Assembly (NCBI RefSeq): GCF_001039275.2
Contig: NZ_CP030117.1
Span: 5,745,001-5,809,000 of the forward strand
Length of the DNA: 64,000 nucleotides
Reading direction: 5' to 3'
Source: Brevibacillus brevis
GTDB lineage: Bacteria > Bacillota > Bacilli > Brevibacillales > Brevibacillaceae
Notes under the pieces: model-generated
Seen by the model: only the letters and a program-made list of their open reading frames with translations
Databases searched by the model: none
Told to the model about the DNA's origin: nothing
Made by a program: the position numbers and the translations under genes
Shown here: piece by piece, positions 44,102 to 52,333 of the stretch
Numbering within the stretch: position 1 is the first letter of the stretch
Layout of the letters: each line of letters opens with the position of its first letter

Positions 44102-44563
44102 TCACGTTGCCACCGGTGGTGATGGCGAGGATCTGAGGTCTCGGATTTCATGTGGTTGTTTATTTTCCGCCTGCGGTGCGGTAACCAAATAGAGATGCGT
44201 ACGCCGAGCTTGGCTTGTTTTCAGCTGGTAGGCTTTCTTGATGAGGGCTTGTCGCTTCCAGTTGTGTGTTTTTCGATATTTTTTGGCTAGCGGACTTTCA
44301 CGCGTCCGATCCACCATTCCATTCGGCGGTGCAATCAAGGCCTCATTCCAATTCGGCTCCGGAATTTCCTCTATCAGTCGCTTGTCCTCAAAGACCGGAT
44401 CTTGCGCTGAGATGACTCTCGGTAATTCAAATCCCTCCTCCTTTTCAATCAGTTGTACTTTTTTATTTTCTTTTCCTGTCTTTAGCACTGCTTTTAAAGT
44501 AACGGAAATGCGCTCCATAATATTCTTCGTTTGTATCCCCATCACGTTCACTGACGTTCTCAT
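44102..44563 (-). CDS. Hypothetical protein, charged, no recognised domain
   Basis: This 153-residue frame has a GGGGG site before its ATG and lies between secA and prfB on the same strand. It has no signal peptide or membrane helix. It is rich in Lys/Arg/Glu, with a mainly disordered look; KKYRKTHNWKRQALIKKAY is basic, and the C-terminus is Ser/Pro-rich (SSPSPPVAT). I do not recognise it. A nucleic-acid or ribosome-linked role would be a guess from charge alone. Confidence 0.5.
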   Translation of the reverse strand: MRTSVNVMGIQTKNIMERISVTLKAVLKTGKENKKVQLIEKEEGFELPRVISAQDPVFEDKRLIEEIPEPNWNEALIAPPNGMVDRTRESPLAKKYRKTHNWKRQALIKKAYQLKTSQARRTHLYLVTAPQAENKQPHEIRDLRSSPSPPVAT

Positions 44564-44749
44564 TTGTTCATTCCCCCGTCTTCGTGAATTTTTGGTAAAA
44601 GTGTTGTACTTACGATTCTATTTATTTTTCAGATAATTACCACTTGAATCGTTCGATCACATCTACCAGTGTTAGACAAATAGATCGTTAATATCAGACG
44701 AGGAAGAATAGATGAGGACGAATACTGTCAAGGCATTAGGAATGGGCAA

Positions 44750-44798
44750 GAAAAAAACATTCCCCTCGTACCGAATTTGCCGATACGAGAAGAATGTT
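44750..44798 (-). terminator. Strong terminator after secA
   Basis: The minus strand has AACATTCTTCTCGTATCG (44781-44798), a 7-nt loop, CGGTACGAGGGGAATGTT (44756-44773) and a T-run. The stem is about 18 bp with a few wobbles. The rest of the gap 44564-44749 holds no gene I can support. Confidence 0.93.
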
Positions 44799-44808
44799 CT
44801 GTTCTTGC

Positions 44809-47328
44809 TTATTGTTTCTTATTTTGACGTTTGCGTTCCTGCTCCTGAGCGCGACGCTGTGCACGGTTTTTCGGATCAGCATCACCGGAGGTCTCCGGAT
44901 CTGGACGATCAGATGGACCGGATGTTTGCAAGTTGTCCGGGTCGATTCCTTGACCGCGAATGACATCCTGACGCTCCAGGTTTTGGCTGACTTCGGCTTT
45001 CATGATATACATAGCGACTTCTTCCTGAACAGCAGCCAGCATACCTTGATACATTTCGTATCCTTCGAACTGGTACTCACGAAGCGGGTCGTTTTGTGCG
45101 TAAGCGCGAAGGTGAATACCTTGACGCAACTGATCCATCGCATCGATGTGATCCATCCACTTGCTGTCGACAGCACGCAGAATGACGACTTTTTCAAACT
45201 CGCGAATCGATTCGCCGATTTCTTCTTCACGCTGTTTGTACTGCTTATCAACTTCTGCTTTTAACAGCTCGAGAATTTCTTCTGCTTCCATGCCTTTCAG
45301 CATTTTAGCTGTAATCGTTTCTTCATGGAGGAACCCATTATTGGCAGCATCGGCCAATGCTTGCAGATCCCAATCCTCTGGTACCTCTTCTTTTGGACAA
45401 TGCAGAGACACTGCACGCTCCATCACTGCGTAGATCATATTCAAAGCAACATCGCTGAGATTTTCCTGTTCCAGGATGTCTTTACGCTGTTTGTAGACAA
45501 CCAGACGCTGCTGATTCATCACGTCGTCGTACTGGAGAACGCCTTTACGTGCATCGAAGTTCGATCCCTCTACACGCTTCTGCGCGGATTCTACCGCACG
45601 AGTAACCAGGCGGCTCTCGATCGGCATATCCTCTTCCATACCCAGGCGATCCATCATATTCATGATATTGTCCGCACCGAAACGACGCATCAGCTCATCT
45701 TGCATCGAGAGGAAGAACTGGGATGAACCCGGGTCCCCCTGACGACCGGCACGACCGCGCAGCTGATTGTCAATCCGACGGCTCTCGTGACGTTCTGTAC
45801 CGATAATATGGAGACCGCCTATATCCGCAACACCTTCGCCGAGCTGAATGTCCGTACCACGACCCGCCATGTTTGTCGCAATGGTAACCGCTCCGTACAC
45901 ACCTGCACGTGCAACGATTTCCGCCTCGCGCTCATGCTGCTTCGCGTTCAATACGTTATGCGGTACGCCTTTTTGCTTCAGCATTTGGGACAAGCGCTCC
46001 GAGTTTTCGATAGAGATGGTACCTACCAGGATCGGCTGGCCCTTTTTGTGTCGCTCGACAATGTCGTTTACAACTGCACGATATTTAGCTGCCTCTGTTT
46101 TGAAAACAAGGTCAGGTGAATCGACACGCTGTACGGGTTTATTCGTTGGAATAACCACAACGTCGAGACCGTAAATCTTTTTGAACTCTTCTTCTTCCGT
46201 CTTCGCTGTACCTGTCATACCCGCCAGCTTCTCGTACATACGGAAGTAGTTTTGCAAGGTAATGGTCGCCAGTGTCATGCTCTCGCTTTGGACACGCAGA
46301 CCTTCTTTGGCTTCAATGGCTTGATGCAAGCCATCACTGTAACGACGTCCAACCATCAGACGGCCGGTGAACTCGTCAACGATCACAACTTCGCCTTCCT
46401 GTACCACATAATCGACATCGCGCTTGAATAGCACTTGTGCTTTCAACGCCGCCGTAATGTGGTGGTTCAACGTGATATGTGCCGTATCGTACAGGTTGTC
46501 GATGTTGAATGCCTGTTCAACCTTGCTTACACCTTCATCTGAGAGATTGACGATTTTCAGCTTCTCATCGATGGTGAAATCCTTTTCTTCTTCCAGGCGC
46601 TTCACAAAATGCGAGCAGATGTAGTACAGCTCTGTCGATTTGTTAGCAGAACCGGAGATGATCAACGGCGTACGTGCTTCGTCAATCAAAATGCTGTCCA
46701 CCTCGTCAATGATAGCGAAGAAGAGCGGACGTTGTACCATTTGTTCCTTGTACAAAACCATATTGTCACGCAGGTAATCGAAACCAAACTCGTTGTTCGT
46801 ACCATACGTAATGTCACACGCGTATGCTTCGCGTTTTTCTTCAGGGCTCAGTCCATTCTTGTTCAAACCGACTGTCAGTCCGAGGAAGTTATACAGCCTA
46901 CCCATGATGGTCGAGTCACGCTCAGCCAAGTATTCGTTCACGGTAACGACGTGGACGCCTTTGCCCATCAAGGCATTCAGGTATGTCGCCAGTGTCGCAA
47001 CCAGCGTTTTACCTTCACCCGTCTTCATCTCGGAGATACGGCCTTCCTGAAGAACCATACCACCAATCATCTGGACGTCGAAGTGACGCATGCCCAGAAC
47101 ACGGATCGATGCTTCACGTACAACGGCAAACGCTTCATTCAAGATTTTGTCCAGTTCTTCTCCATTTGCCAAGCGAGCCTTAAACTCAGCTGTCTTCTCC
47201 CGCAGTTGGTCATCCGAGAGTGCCTTAATCGTTGGTTCCAGCGCATTGATACTTTCTACGCGCTTAAACATTTTCTTTACTTCACGTTCATTGCTATCGC
47301 CGAATATCTTTTTAACGAGTCCTAACAT
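44809..47328 (-). CDS. secA: Preprotein translocase ATPase SecA
   Basis: SecA is the motor that pushes preproteins through SecYEG. The 839-residue protein has Walker A MKTGEGKTLVATL near 100, the DEAD box FAIIDEVDSILIDEART near 205, the preprotein cross-linking domain, NBD2 with GRGTDIQLGEGVA, and the helical scaffold. The C-terminus ends DPKNRAQRRAQEQERKR without the usual SEC-C zinc motif (CxCx8CH). The start at 47328 (MLGLVKKIFGDSNERE) follows AAGGGG; the 16 open codons upstream are rejected. Confidence 0.96.
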   Translation of the reverse strand: MLGLVKKIFGDSNEREVKKMFKRVESINALEPTIKALSDDQLREKTAEFKARLANGEELDKILNEAFAVVREASIRVLGMRHFDVQMIGGMVLQEGRISEMKTGEGKTLVATLATYLNALMGKGVHVVTVNEYLAERDSTIMGRLYNFLGLTVGLNKNGLSPEEKREAYACDITYGTNNEFGFDYLRDNMVLYKEQMVQRPLFFAIIDEVDSILIDEARTPLIISGSANKSTELYYICSHFVKRLEEEKDFTIDEKLKIVNLSDEGVSKVEQAFNIDNLYDTAHITLNHHITAALKAQVLFKRDVDYVVQEGEVVIVDEFTGRLMVGRRYSDGLHQAIEAKEGLRVQSESMTLATITLQNYFRMYEKLAGMTGTAKTEEEEFKKIYGLDVVVIPTNKPVQRVDSPDLVFKTEAAKYRAVVNDIVERHKKGQPILVGTISIENSERLSQMLKQKGVPHNVLNAKQHEREAEIVARAGVYGAVTIATNMAGRGTDIQLGEGVADIGGLHIIGTERHESRRIDNQLRGRAGRQGDPGSSQFFLSMQDELMRRFGADNIMNMMDRLGMEEDMPIESRLVTRAVESAQKRVEGSNFDARKGVLQYDDVMNQQRLVVYKQRKDILEQENLSDVALNMIYAVMERAVSLHCPKEEVPEDWDLQALADAANNGFLHEETITAKMLKGMEAEEILELLKAEVDKQYKQREEEIGESIREFEKVVILRAVDSKWMDHIDAMDQLRQGIHLRAYAQNDPLREYQFEGYEMYQGMLAAVQEEVAMYIMKAEVSQNLERQDVIRGQGIDPDNLQTSGPSDRPDPETSGDADPKNRAQRRAQEQERKRQNKKQ

Positions 47329-47465
47329 GAGGACACCCCTTCCATATACTGCCAAACAAAATGCACAAGCCGGCATGAGTCCAGATAATAAAAAAGGATA
47401 CCGATTCTACGAAAATAATACTTTCTAAAAAGATATTTTATCAAATAGAGCATCCTCTACACAAG

Positions 47466-47492
47466 TAAAGGGAGTTGCCAATAGCAACTCCC
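47466..47492 (-). terminator. Hairpin after hpf
   Basis: GGGAGTTGC and GCAACTCCC form a perfect 9-bp stem with a 5-nt loop; only TTT follows, so termination may be modest. Confidence 0.65.
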
Positions 47493-47526
47493 TAGTCTTA
47501 TACGAATGAGAATGTGTAAAGTTTCG

Positions 47527-48090
47527 TTATTTTGGTTCAATCAATCCGTAACGCCCATCATTGCGGCGATACACCACACTGACGTCATTGGTGTCACTGT
47601 TTTGGAAAACGAAGAAGCTGTGTCCCAGCATATCCATCTGCATGACCGCTTCCTGTGCATCCATCGGCTTCAGATCGAAGCGTTTGGTTCGAACAATATC
47701 GATGTCTATGTCGATATCATCCTCATCCACATCCGGGATCATGACTGCTACTGGCTGACTCTCACGCTGTGCGATTCTTCCTGTCGAATCAACCCGAAGC
47801 TTCCTCATCAGCTTCGTTTTGTGTTTCCGAATCTGACGTTCCAGCTTTTCTACTATCAGATCGATAGCAGCATACATATCTTCGTGTGTTTCCTCCGCTC
47901 GGATAATGACCCCACTCAGTGGGATAGTTACCTCGATAGTGCCTTCTCCGCGATGTACATGCATGGTGACTTGTACTTCTGTAGGCTGTGGAGTTTCAAA
48001 ATATTTTTCCAGACGGCCGACTTTCTTTTCGACATATTCTCTAAGTGCAGCGGTGACTTGAATGTTTTCTCCACGAATGTTAAATTTCAT
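47527..48090 (-). CDS. hpf: Long-form ribosome hibernation promoting factor
   Basis: Long HPF dimerises 70S ribosomes into inactive 100S particles in stationary phase. The 187-residue protein has the N-terminal S30AE domain (MKFNIRGENIQVTAALREYVEKKVGRLEKYF, cited by its core IRGENIQVTAALR) and a C-terminal dimer domain (about 130-187) with RTKRFDLKPMDAQEAVMQM and GHSFFVFQN. A central acid linker DVDEDDIDIDIDIV joins them. The start at 48090 is behind GGAGG. A sigma-H-type promoter lies just upstream. It lies between secA and an HD-GYP gene. Confidence 0.95.
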   Translation of the reverse strand: MKFNIRGENIQVTAALREYVEKKVGRLEKYFETPQPTEVQVTMHVHRGEGTIEVTIPLSGVIIRAEETHEDMYAAIDLIVEKLERQIRKHKTKLMRKLRVDSTGRIAQRESQPVAVMIPDVDEDDIDIDIDIVRTKRFDLKPMDAQEAVMQMDMLGHSFFVFQNSDTNDVSVVYRRNDGRYGLIEPK

Positions 48091-48119
48091 GGTTCCAACC
48101 TCCTTCCGTCTATACATAC

Positions 48120-48148
48120 GTATTCGCCACTTCTGTAAATAATCCTTC
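48120..48148 (-). promoter_or_regulatory. Sigma-H-type promoter of hpf
   Basis: The minus strand reads GAAGGATTA, 11 bp, GGCGAATAC, matching the Bacillus sigma-H consensus RNAGGAWWW / RNNGAATWW at all but the last base. The B. subtilis orthologue yvyD is known to use sigma-H and sigma-B. Confidence 0.75.
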
Positions 48149-48232
48149 CACTCAGCTTAAAAAAATCTTTGCAAATCTTTTACAAACCATCAATATCCGA
48201 CATTATTTTACCAATACTTACTAGATTCCCTA

Positions 48233-48241
48233 TGCTATAAT
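48233..48241 (+). promoter_or_regulatory. Extended -10 promoter of the HD-GYP gene
   Basis: TGCTATAAT is a TGN-TATAAT extended -10, about 57 bp before the start codon. No clear -35 is seen. Confidence 0.55.
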
Positions 48242-48298
48242 AGGACAGGTAGTCATCCAATCCTATATCGCGGTCGTCATCGCACTGGAGGAATCCTC

Positions 48299-49351
48299 AT
48301 GGCCGAGGTTAAACCTTCCCATTCACTTATCGGAACAACGCTCGCTCAAGACGTCTACAATGAGTACGGTCTGCTTTTACTACCCGCTGGTGCAAGCCTT
48401 CACCTAAGTGATATACGACTGCTAGAGGCTCATCAGGTGGAAGCCGTACACGTTACTACTGACTCGGAAGCACCCGAAATGCCTTTTCCGCTCCTTCATT
48501 GGAGTGAGACAGAGGCTGCAAAGGCCTATATGATGGCCGTACAAAAAACCGAGTATTTATTTAACCAGCTCGCAAATGGGGATACCCCCCGACTGCAACA
48601 ATTTAGCGATGCTGTTCATCCTATGCTCGATCAAGTTCTTCATCACATGAGATTTCTGCGCTTCATTTATTTGAGTGAAGGAACAGAAGGTTATACGTAT
48701 CGCCACTCTCTGCATGTAGGTATCGTGGCAGCTTTAATCGGAAAAATCATAGGATTGCCGCAACGTGATGTTCATTTTTTAGGCCTTGCAGGTCTTCTCC
48801 ATGACGTCGGCAAGATGAAAATTCCCGATGAGCTGCTGTCCAAACCAGGACGCCTGACAGACGAAGAGTATACGATTATGAAAAAACATACCGTATATGG
48901 CTACGAGCTCCTGCGCACCATGGACGATGCCGACAATTTGCTGGCACAATGCGCTCTCATGCACCACGAACGTTGGGATGGAAGTGGATATCCCCTCGGA
49001 CGAAAAAAAGATGGCATCCCTTTTGAATGCCAAATCATCAGTGTCGCAGACGTATTTGATGCGATATGCGCAGATCGCGTGTATCGGAAGGGAACCTCTC
49101 CCTTTGAAGCAGCGAATGTTCTGTGGGAGCTAGCTTGTTCAGGCCAGTTAAATCCGATGATTGTATCTCGTTTTATTCATTACATTATCTTGCTTTACGT
49201 CGGCTCCCATGCGCTTTTGAGTAATGGCGACCACGTCGAAATCATTATGATTCATACAGATGAGCCTATGCGCCCTCTCGTTCGTAGAGGTAATGATTTT
49301 ATTGACCTGAGACTGCAGCGCTCCCTACACATTCAAAAAATGATCAGTTAA
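48299..49351 (+). CDS. HD-GYP domain phosphodiesterase, soluble
   Basis: The 350-residue protein has an N-terminal region of about 120 residues without a known sensor domain, then an HD-GYP domain: H in YRHSLHVGIVA, HD in LLHDVGKMKI, HH in LMHHERWDGSGYPLG. All key residues are intact, so c-di-GMP hydrolysis is expected. The N-terminal GTTLAQDVYNEYGLLLLPAGASL is common to many HD-GYP proteins. There is no membrane segment. GGAGG precedes the start. It is the second HD-GYP protein of the window. Confidence 0.9.
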   Translation: MAEVKPSHSLIGTTLAQDVYNEYGLLLLPAGASLHLSDIRLLEAHQVEAVHVTTDSEAPEMPFPLLHWSETEAAKAYMMAVQKTEYLFNQLANGDTPRLQQFSDAVHPMLDQVLHHMRFLRFIYLSEGTEGYTYRHSLHVGIVAALIGKIIGLPQRDVHFLGLAGLLHDVGKMKIPDELLSKPGRLTDEEYTIMKKHTVYGYELLRTMDDADNLLAQCALMHHERWDGSGYPLGRKKDGIPFECQIISVADVFDAICADRVYRKGTSPFEAANVLWELACSGQLNPMIVSRFIHYIILLYVGSHALLSNGDHVEIIMIHTDEPMRPLVRRGNDFIDLRLQRSLHIQKMIS

Positions 49352-49375
49352 ACGCGTTGAAAAGTTGAAAAAACG

Positions 49376-49413
49376 AATCCCCCTGTCCTACTCAAGGAAC
49401 CAGGGGGATTTTG
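49376..49413. terminator. Bidirectional terminator between HD-GYP gene and csp
   Basis: AATCCCCCTG (49376-49385) and CAGGGGGATT (49401-49410) form a perfect 10-bp stem with A and T flanks between convergent genes. Confidence 0.92.
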
Positions 49414-49425
49414 CTATTGTTTCGT

Positions 49426-49623
49426 TTATAACTTCACGACGTTCGCCGCTTGTGGACCGCGGTCCCCTTCTACAATGTCGAATTCTACAGCCTGTCCCTC
49501 ATCTAACGAACGAAACCCTTCCGACTGAATCGCCGAAAAATGGACGAATACGTCATCACCGTCTTCTCGTTCAATAAATCCAAACCCTTTTTCTGCATTA
49601 AACCATTTTACTTTGCCTTGCAT
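49426..49623 (-). CDS. cspB: Cold-shock protein, CspB-like
   Basis: This 65-residue RNA chaperone has both RNP motifs of the cold-shock domain: KGFGFIER (RNP1) and DVFVHFSAI (RNP2), and the usual end GPQAANVVKL. The start MQGKVKWFNAEKGFG is set by homology; 23 codons upstream are open but not conserved. AAAGGG stands upstream at a long distance. It is monocistronic. Confidence 0.95.
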   Translation of the reverse strand: MQGKVKWFNAEKGFGFIEREDGDDVFVHFSAIQSEGFRSLDEGQAVEFDIVEGDRGPQAANVVKL

Positions 49624-49704
49624 GAAACAGCACAACCCTTTCTTTTGTGAAAATAAAATCAAGTCTAGCTTCCCCCAATTCAGGCGAATCATTCTACACG
49701 CTCA

Positions 49705-50379
49705 TTACCGTGTGGAATATTTTTTCTCAAGTCCTCGCACGACTACACGGGACAAGAACAACGTAAGTACCAGGTAAACCGCCGCTTCTGTTAAATACGG
49801 GGGGTAGCGCTCAAATGTACTTTTCGCTACGTTCATGGCTGCGTAGTTTAATTCCGGTGTCGCGATTACTGCCAGAAGAGACGAATCCTTTAAGAGAGCA
49901 ATAAACTCATTTCCGATTGCGGGCAGCATTCGTGTAAACGCTTGCGGAAGGATAATTTGGCGCATCGCAAGGCCCTTGTTCATGCCAAGTGATCGTGCCG
50001 CTTCCATCTGTCCCGGATCAATGGATTGGATGCCAGCCCGAAAGATTTCCGCCATATAAGCAGCTGCATTGAGTGAAAGCGCGACGAAACCTGAATAAAT
50101 TGCTTCCGGGCTGCTCGCTCCCGGATACAGAATACCCCAAATCGACGGAATCACCGCAAAATGAATCAGCAAAATTTGGACCAGCATCGGAGTTCCCCGA
50201 AACAGCTCTACGTAAATCGAACAGGTCCAACGCAAGATTCTCTTGGAGGACATTTTGCCCAAGCTGATGAACAACCCCAAAAATGTTCCGCAAACCGTAG
50301 CCACTGCTGTTAGTAAAATCGTATTAATAATGCCTCGGATAAACAATTCACGGTAGTCGTAGATGACACTCCAGTCCAA
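49705..50379 (-). CDS. Polar amino-acid ABC transporter permease
   Basis: The 224-residue permease belongs to the HisM/GlnP/ArtQ family, with about five helices and the EAA loop MEAARSLGMNKGLAMRQIILP, which contacts the ATPase. It lies 88 bp downstream of the binding-protein gene. The ATPase gene is not next in line: a cold-shock gene follows. Glutamine or arginine is the likely cargo class. Confidence 0.9.
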   Translation of the reverse strand: MDWSVIYDYRELFIRGIINTILLTAVATVCGTFLGLFISLGKMSSKRILRWTCSIYVELFRGTPMLVQILLIHFAVIPSIWGILYPGASSPEAIYSGFVALSLNAAAYMAEIFRAGIQSIDPGQMEAARSLGMNKGLAMRQIILPQAFTRMLPAIGNEFIALLKDSSLLAVIATPELNYAAMNVAKSTFERYPPYLTEAAVYLVLTLFLSRVVVRGLEKKYSTR

Positions 50380-50426
50380 TGGCTAATCCTCCCTTCTTCA
50401 TGTCAGCAATCCAAGTTGCGAACAAA

Positions 50427-50457
50427 CGCCGGCTACGTCGTAGGGACGCACCCGGCC
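50427..50457 (-). promoter_or_regulatory. Intercistronic hairpin between binding protein and permease
   Basis: The minus strand has GCCGGGTGCGTC, CCTAC loop, GACGTAGCCGGC, about 11 pairs, with no T-run. Such hairpins often protect the upstream message so the binding protein is made in excess over the permease. Confidence 0.5.
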
Positions 50458-50467
50458 ATTTTGCTGC

Positions 50468-51259
50468 CTACTTATTGCCAAAGTACTGGGTGTAAATTTC
50501 CTGCAGCTTTCCATTTTCTTTTATCTTTTTCAATCCGTCGTTGATTTTGTTCATCGCATCGGCATTGCCCTTTTTCACGATAATTCCGTAAAATTCCTTT
50601 TCAAAGGAATCATCTTTAATCAGCTTAAACTTCTTGTCTTTTACTTTATTCACGTAATATGACAAAACGCCATTGTCGCCAATCACTGCATCGACCCGAC
50701 CATTAAAGAAGTCATCGACGGAGGATGGCATGTCATCATAACCTTTCAAGCCTTCGTACGTATCTCCAAACGCCTTTTTGACCACTTCTTCACCCGTAGT
50801 CGCAGCTTGAACCCCGATCTTCTTGCCTTTCAAATCTGCCAGCTTCGTCACTGGAGAATCTTCCGCTACCAGAATGAGTTGATTCGCTTCAAAGTATGAG
50901 TCCGAAAAATCGTATTTCTCCTTGCGCTTCTCCGTGATCGTGATGGACGAGATCCCAATATCAACCGTCCCTTTGTCCAATCCATCAAAAAGCGGGTCCC
51001 ACCCGGTGTTTTTCCACTCGATCTTGAATCCGCCAGCTTCCGCGATCGCGTTCATTACATCGATGTCATGGCCACTAATCTTGTCAGCCTCAAGCATTTG
51101 GAACGGTGGATATGCCGCATCTGTACCGACTACGTACACCTTGTCACCCGAACCGCCACTGCCAGACGTTTGCTGACCACCCGATCCACAGCCAGCGAGG
51201 AGTACCCCCACACCGACGACCAACGCGAGCGATTTGAACCAATTTGTCCCGATACGCAT
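50468..51259 (-). CDS. Polar amino-acid ABC transporter substrate-binding lipoprotein
   Basis: The 263-residue protein has a lipoprotein signal with lipobox LLAGC (about Cys24), a Gly/Ser linker, and an SBP_bac_3 fold: YVVGTDAAYPPFQML, GHDIDVMNAIAEA, GISSITITEKRKEKYDFSDSYF (core ITEKRKEKYDFSD), and GVQAATTGEEVV. This is the glutamine/arginine/cystine binding class. It is first of the two-gene transporter unit. Confidence 0.92.
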   Translation of the reverse strand: MRIGTNWFKSLALVVGVGVLLAGCGSGGQQTSGSGGSGDKVYVVGTDAAYPPFQMLEADKISGHDIDVMNAIAEAGGFKIEWKNTGWDPLFDGLDKGTVDIGISSITITEKRKEKYDFSDSYFEANQLILVAEDSPVTKLADLKGKKIGVQAATTGEEVVKKAFGDTYEGLKGYDDMPSSVDDFFNGRVDAVIGDNGVLSYYVNKVKDKKFKLIKDDSFEKEFYGIIVKKGNADAMNKINDGLKKIKENGKLQEIYTQYFGNK

Positions 51260-51350
51260 TTCGAAATCCCCCTTGTGTCTCTCTATCTGCCCATTTTGTC
51301 CCCAGTAATGTCCACATGAAAATCACGGATTTTTTGCGTTCTCCACAGAG

Positions 51351-51368
51351 TTATCCACATTATCCACA
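51351..51368 (+). promoter_or_regulatory. Two adjacent perfect DnaA boxes
   Basis: TTATCCACA occurs twice without a gap (51351-51359, 51360-51368); both fit the DnaA consensus TTATNCACA. A weaker ATGTCCACA is at about 51309 and TTGTGCACA at about 51375. They sit in the 288-bp gap 51260-51547 between the transporter and motB. No replication gene is near. The rest of the gap shows no gene. Confidence 0.75.
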
Positions 51369-51547
51369 TGACCTTGTGCACAAGCTGGGTATAACTGTTT
51401 CCTGTATATTCTGCCACTTTAGTACGAAAGTAAGGGGAACGAATGAGGAGAATAAGTGGGTCTAGCAGCAAAAAAACAGGATTCATATATACGGGATATA
51501 GTTCTATCCTGCATATAAAAATCCTGCTTTTATCTGAAAATAATGAA

Positions 51548-52333
51548 TTATTCTTTTTCCCCCAAAATCACGATCTCTACCCGGCGGTTCTTCGCACGGT
51601 TCTCCGCGTTGGAGTTGTCCACAAGCGGCTTGTATTCGCCCAAGCCTGCCACTGTAAAGCGAGACGCTGGTAAGGAGTGAGCATCGACCATTTCACGCAT
51701 GACAGAGATCGCGCGCGCCGAGGATAGCTCCCAGTTGGATTGGTAGGAACTGCGAGATATCGGCACATCATCTGTATAACCCTCGATTCGCACCTTGTGC
51801 TCAAAGCGCTTCAAAACCCCTGCTACCGTTCCGACGACTTGCTTGCCTTGGGCCTGTAGGTCTGCCGAACCACTCGTAAACAAGATCGTTTCCGGCAAAC
51901 GGATACGCAGGCCTTCTTCGGTCTCCTCGTAGTCGAGATTCAGTTCAGCCAAAGCGGAGGATAGCTGGTTGCGTACCGTCTCCATATCGCGCTCACTCGA
52001 GTCAGTCAAGCCCATTGGTGGCTTCGGCACGTTTACGGTGTCCTCGGAGCCTTCTTCTTCTTTTTCGCCTTTGAGCTCCTTCTGGCGAGCCTCCAATTGG
52101 TAGACCTCTCGCTGCAGCTCCAGCTTTTGCAGGTTGAGCAGGTCGAGACTCTCATGCACCTGCTCCAAGCTCGCTTTTTCCTTTTGCACCTCTTCTTTTT
52201 GTGCCTGAATGCTCTTCGTCTGCGTCGCCGCGATAATAATCACGATCACGAACAACAGCGTAATCAGGTCACTGTAACTGAGCAGCCAGCTTTTCTCTAG
52301 CTCTTTTTCGTCGTATAACCGTTCGTCATGCAT
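51548..52333 (-). CDS. motB: Flagellar motor stator protein MotB
   Basis: MotB is the peptidoglycan-anchored half of the stator. The 261-residue protein has one membrane helix with the proton-carrying Asp in SYSDLITLLFVIVII, a coiled linker (about 50-110), and an OmpA-like peptidoglycan-binding domain with EGYTDDVPISR, SNWELSSARA and ENRAKNRRVEIVI. The start at 52333 (MHDERLYDEKELEKSW) is an ATG behind AGGA and overlaps motA by 8 bp. Confidence 0.93.
   Translation of the reverse strand: MHDERLYDEKELEKSWLLSYSDLITLLFVIVIIIAATQTKSIQAQKEEVQKEKASLEQVHESLDLLNLQKLELQREVYQLEARQKELKGEKEEEGSEDTVNVPKPPMGLTDSSERDMETVRNQLSSALAELNLDYEETEEGLRIRLPETILFTSGSADLQAQGKQVVGTVAGVLKRFEHKVRIEGYTDDVPISRSSYQSNWELSSARAISVMREMVDAHSLPASRFTVAGLGEYKPLVDNSNAENRAKNRRVEIVILGEKE

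Noticed and set aside
44712..44963. 83-codon plus-strand frame near the secA terminator
   Set aside because: It crosses the terminator and the end of secA in antisense.
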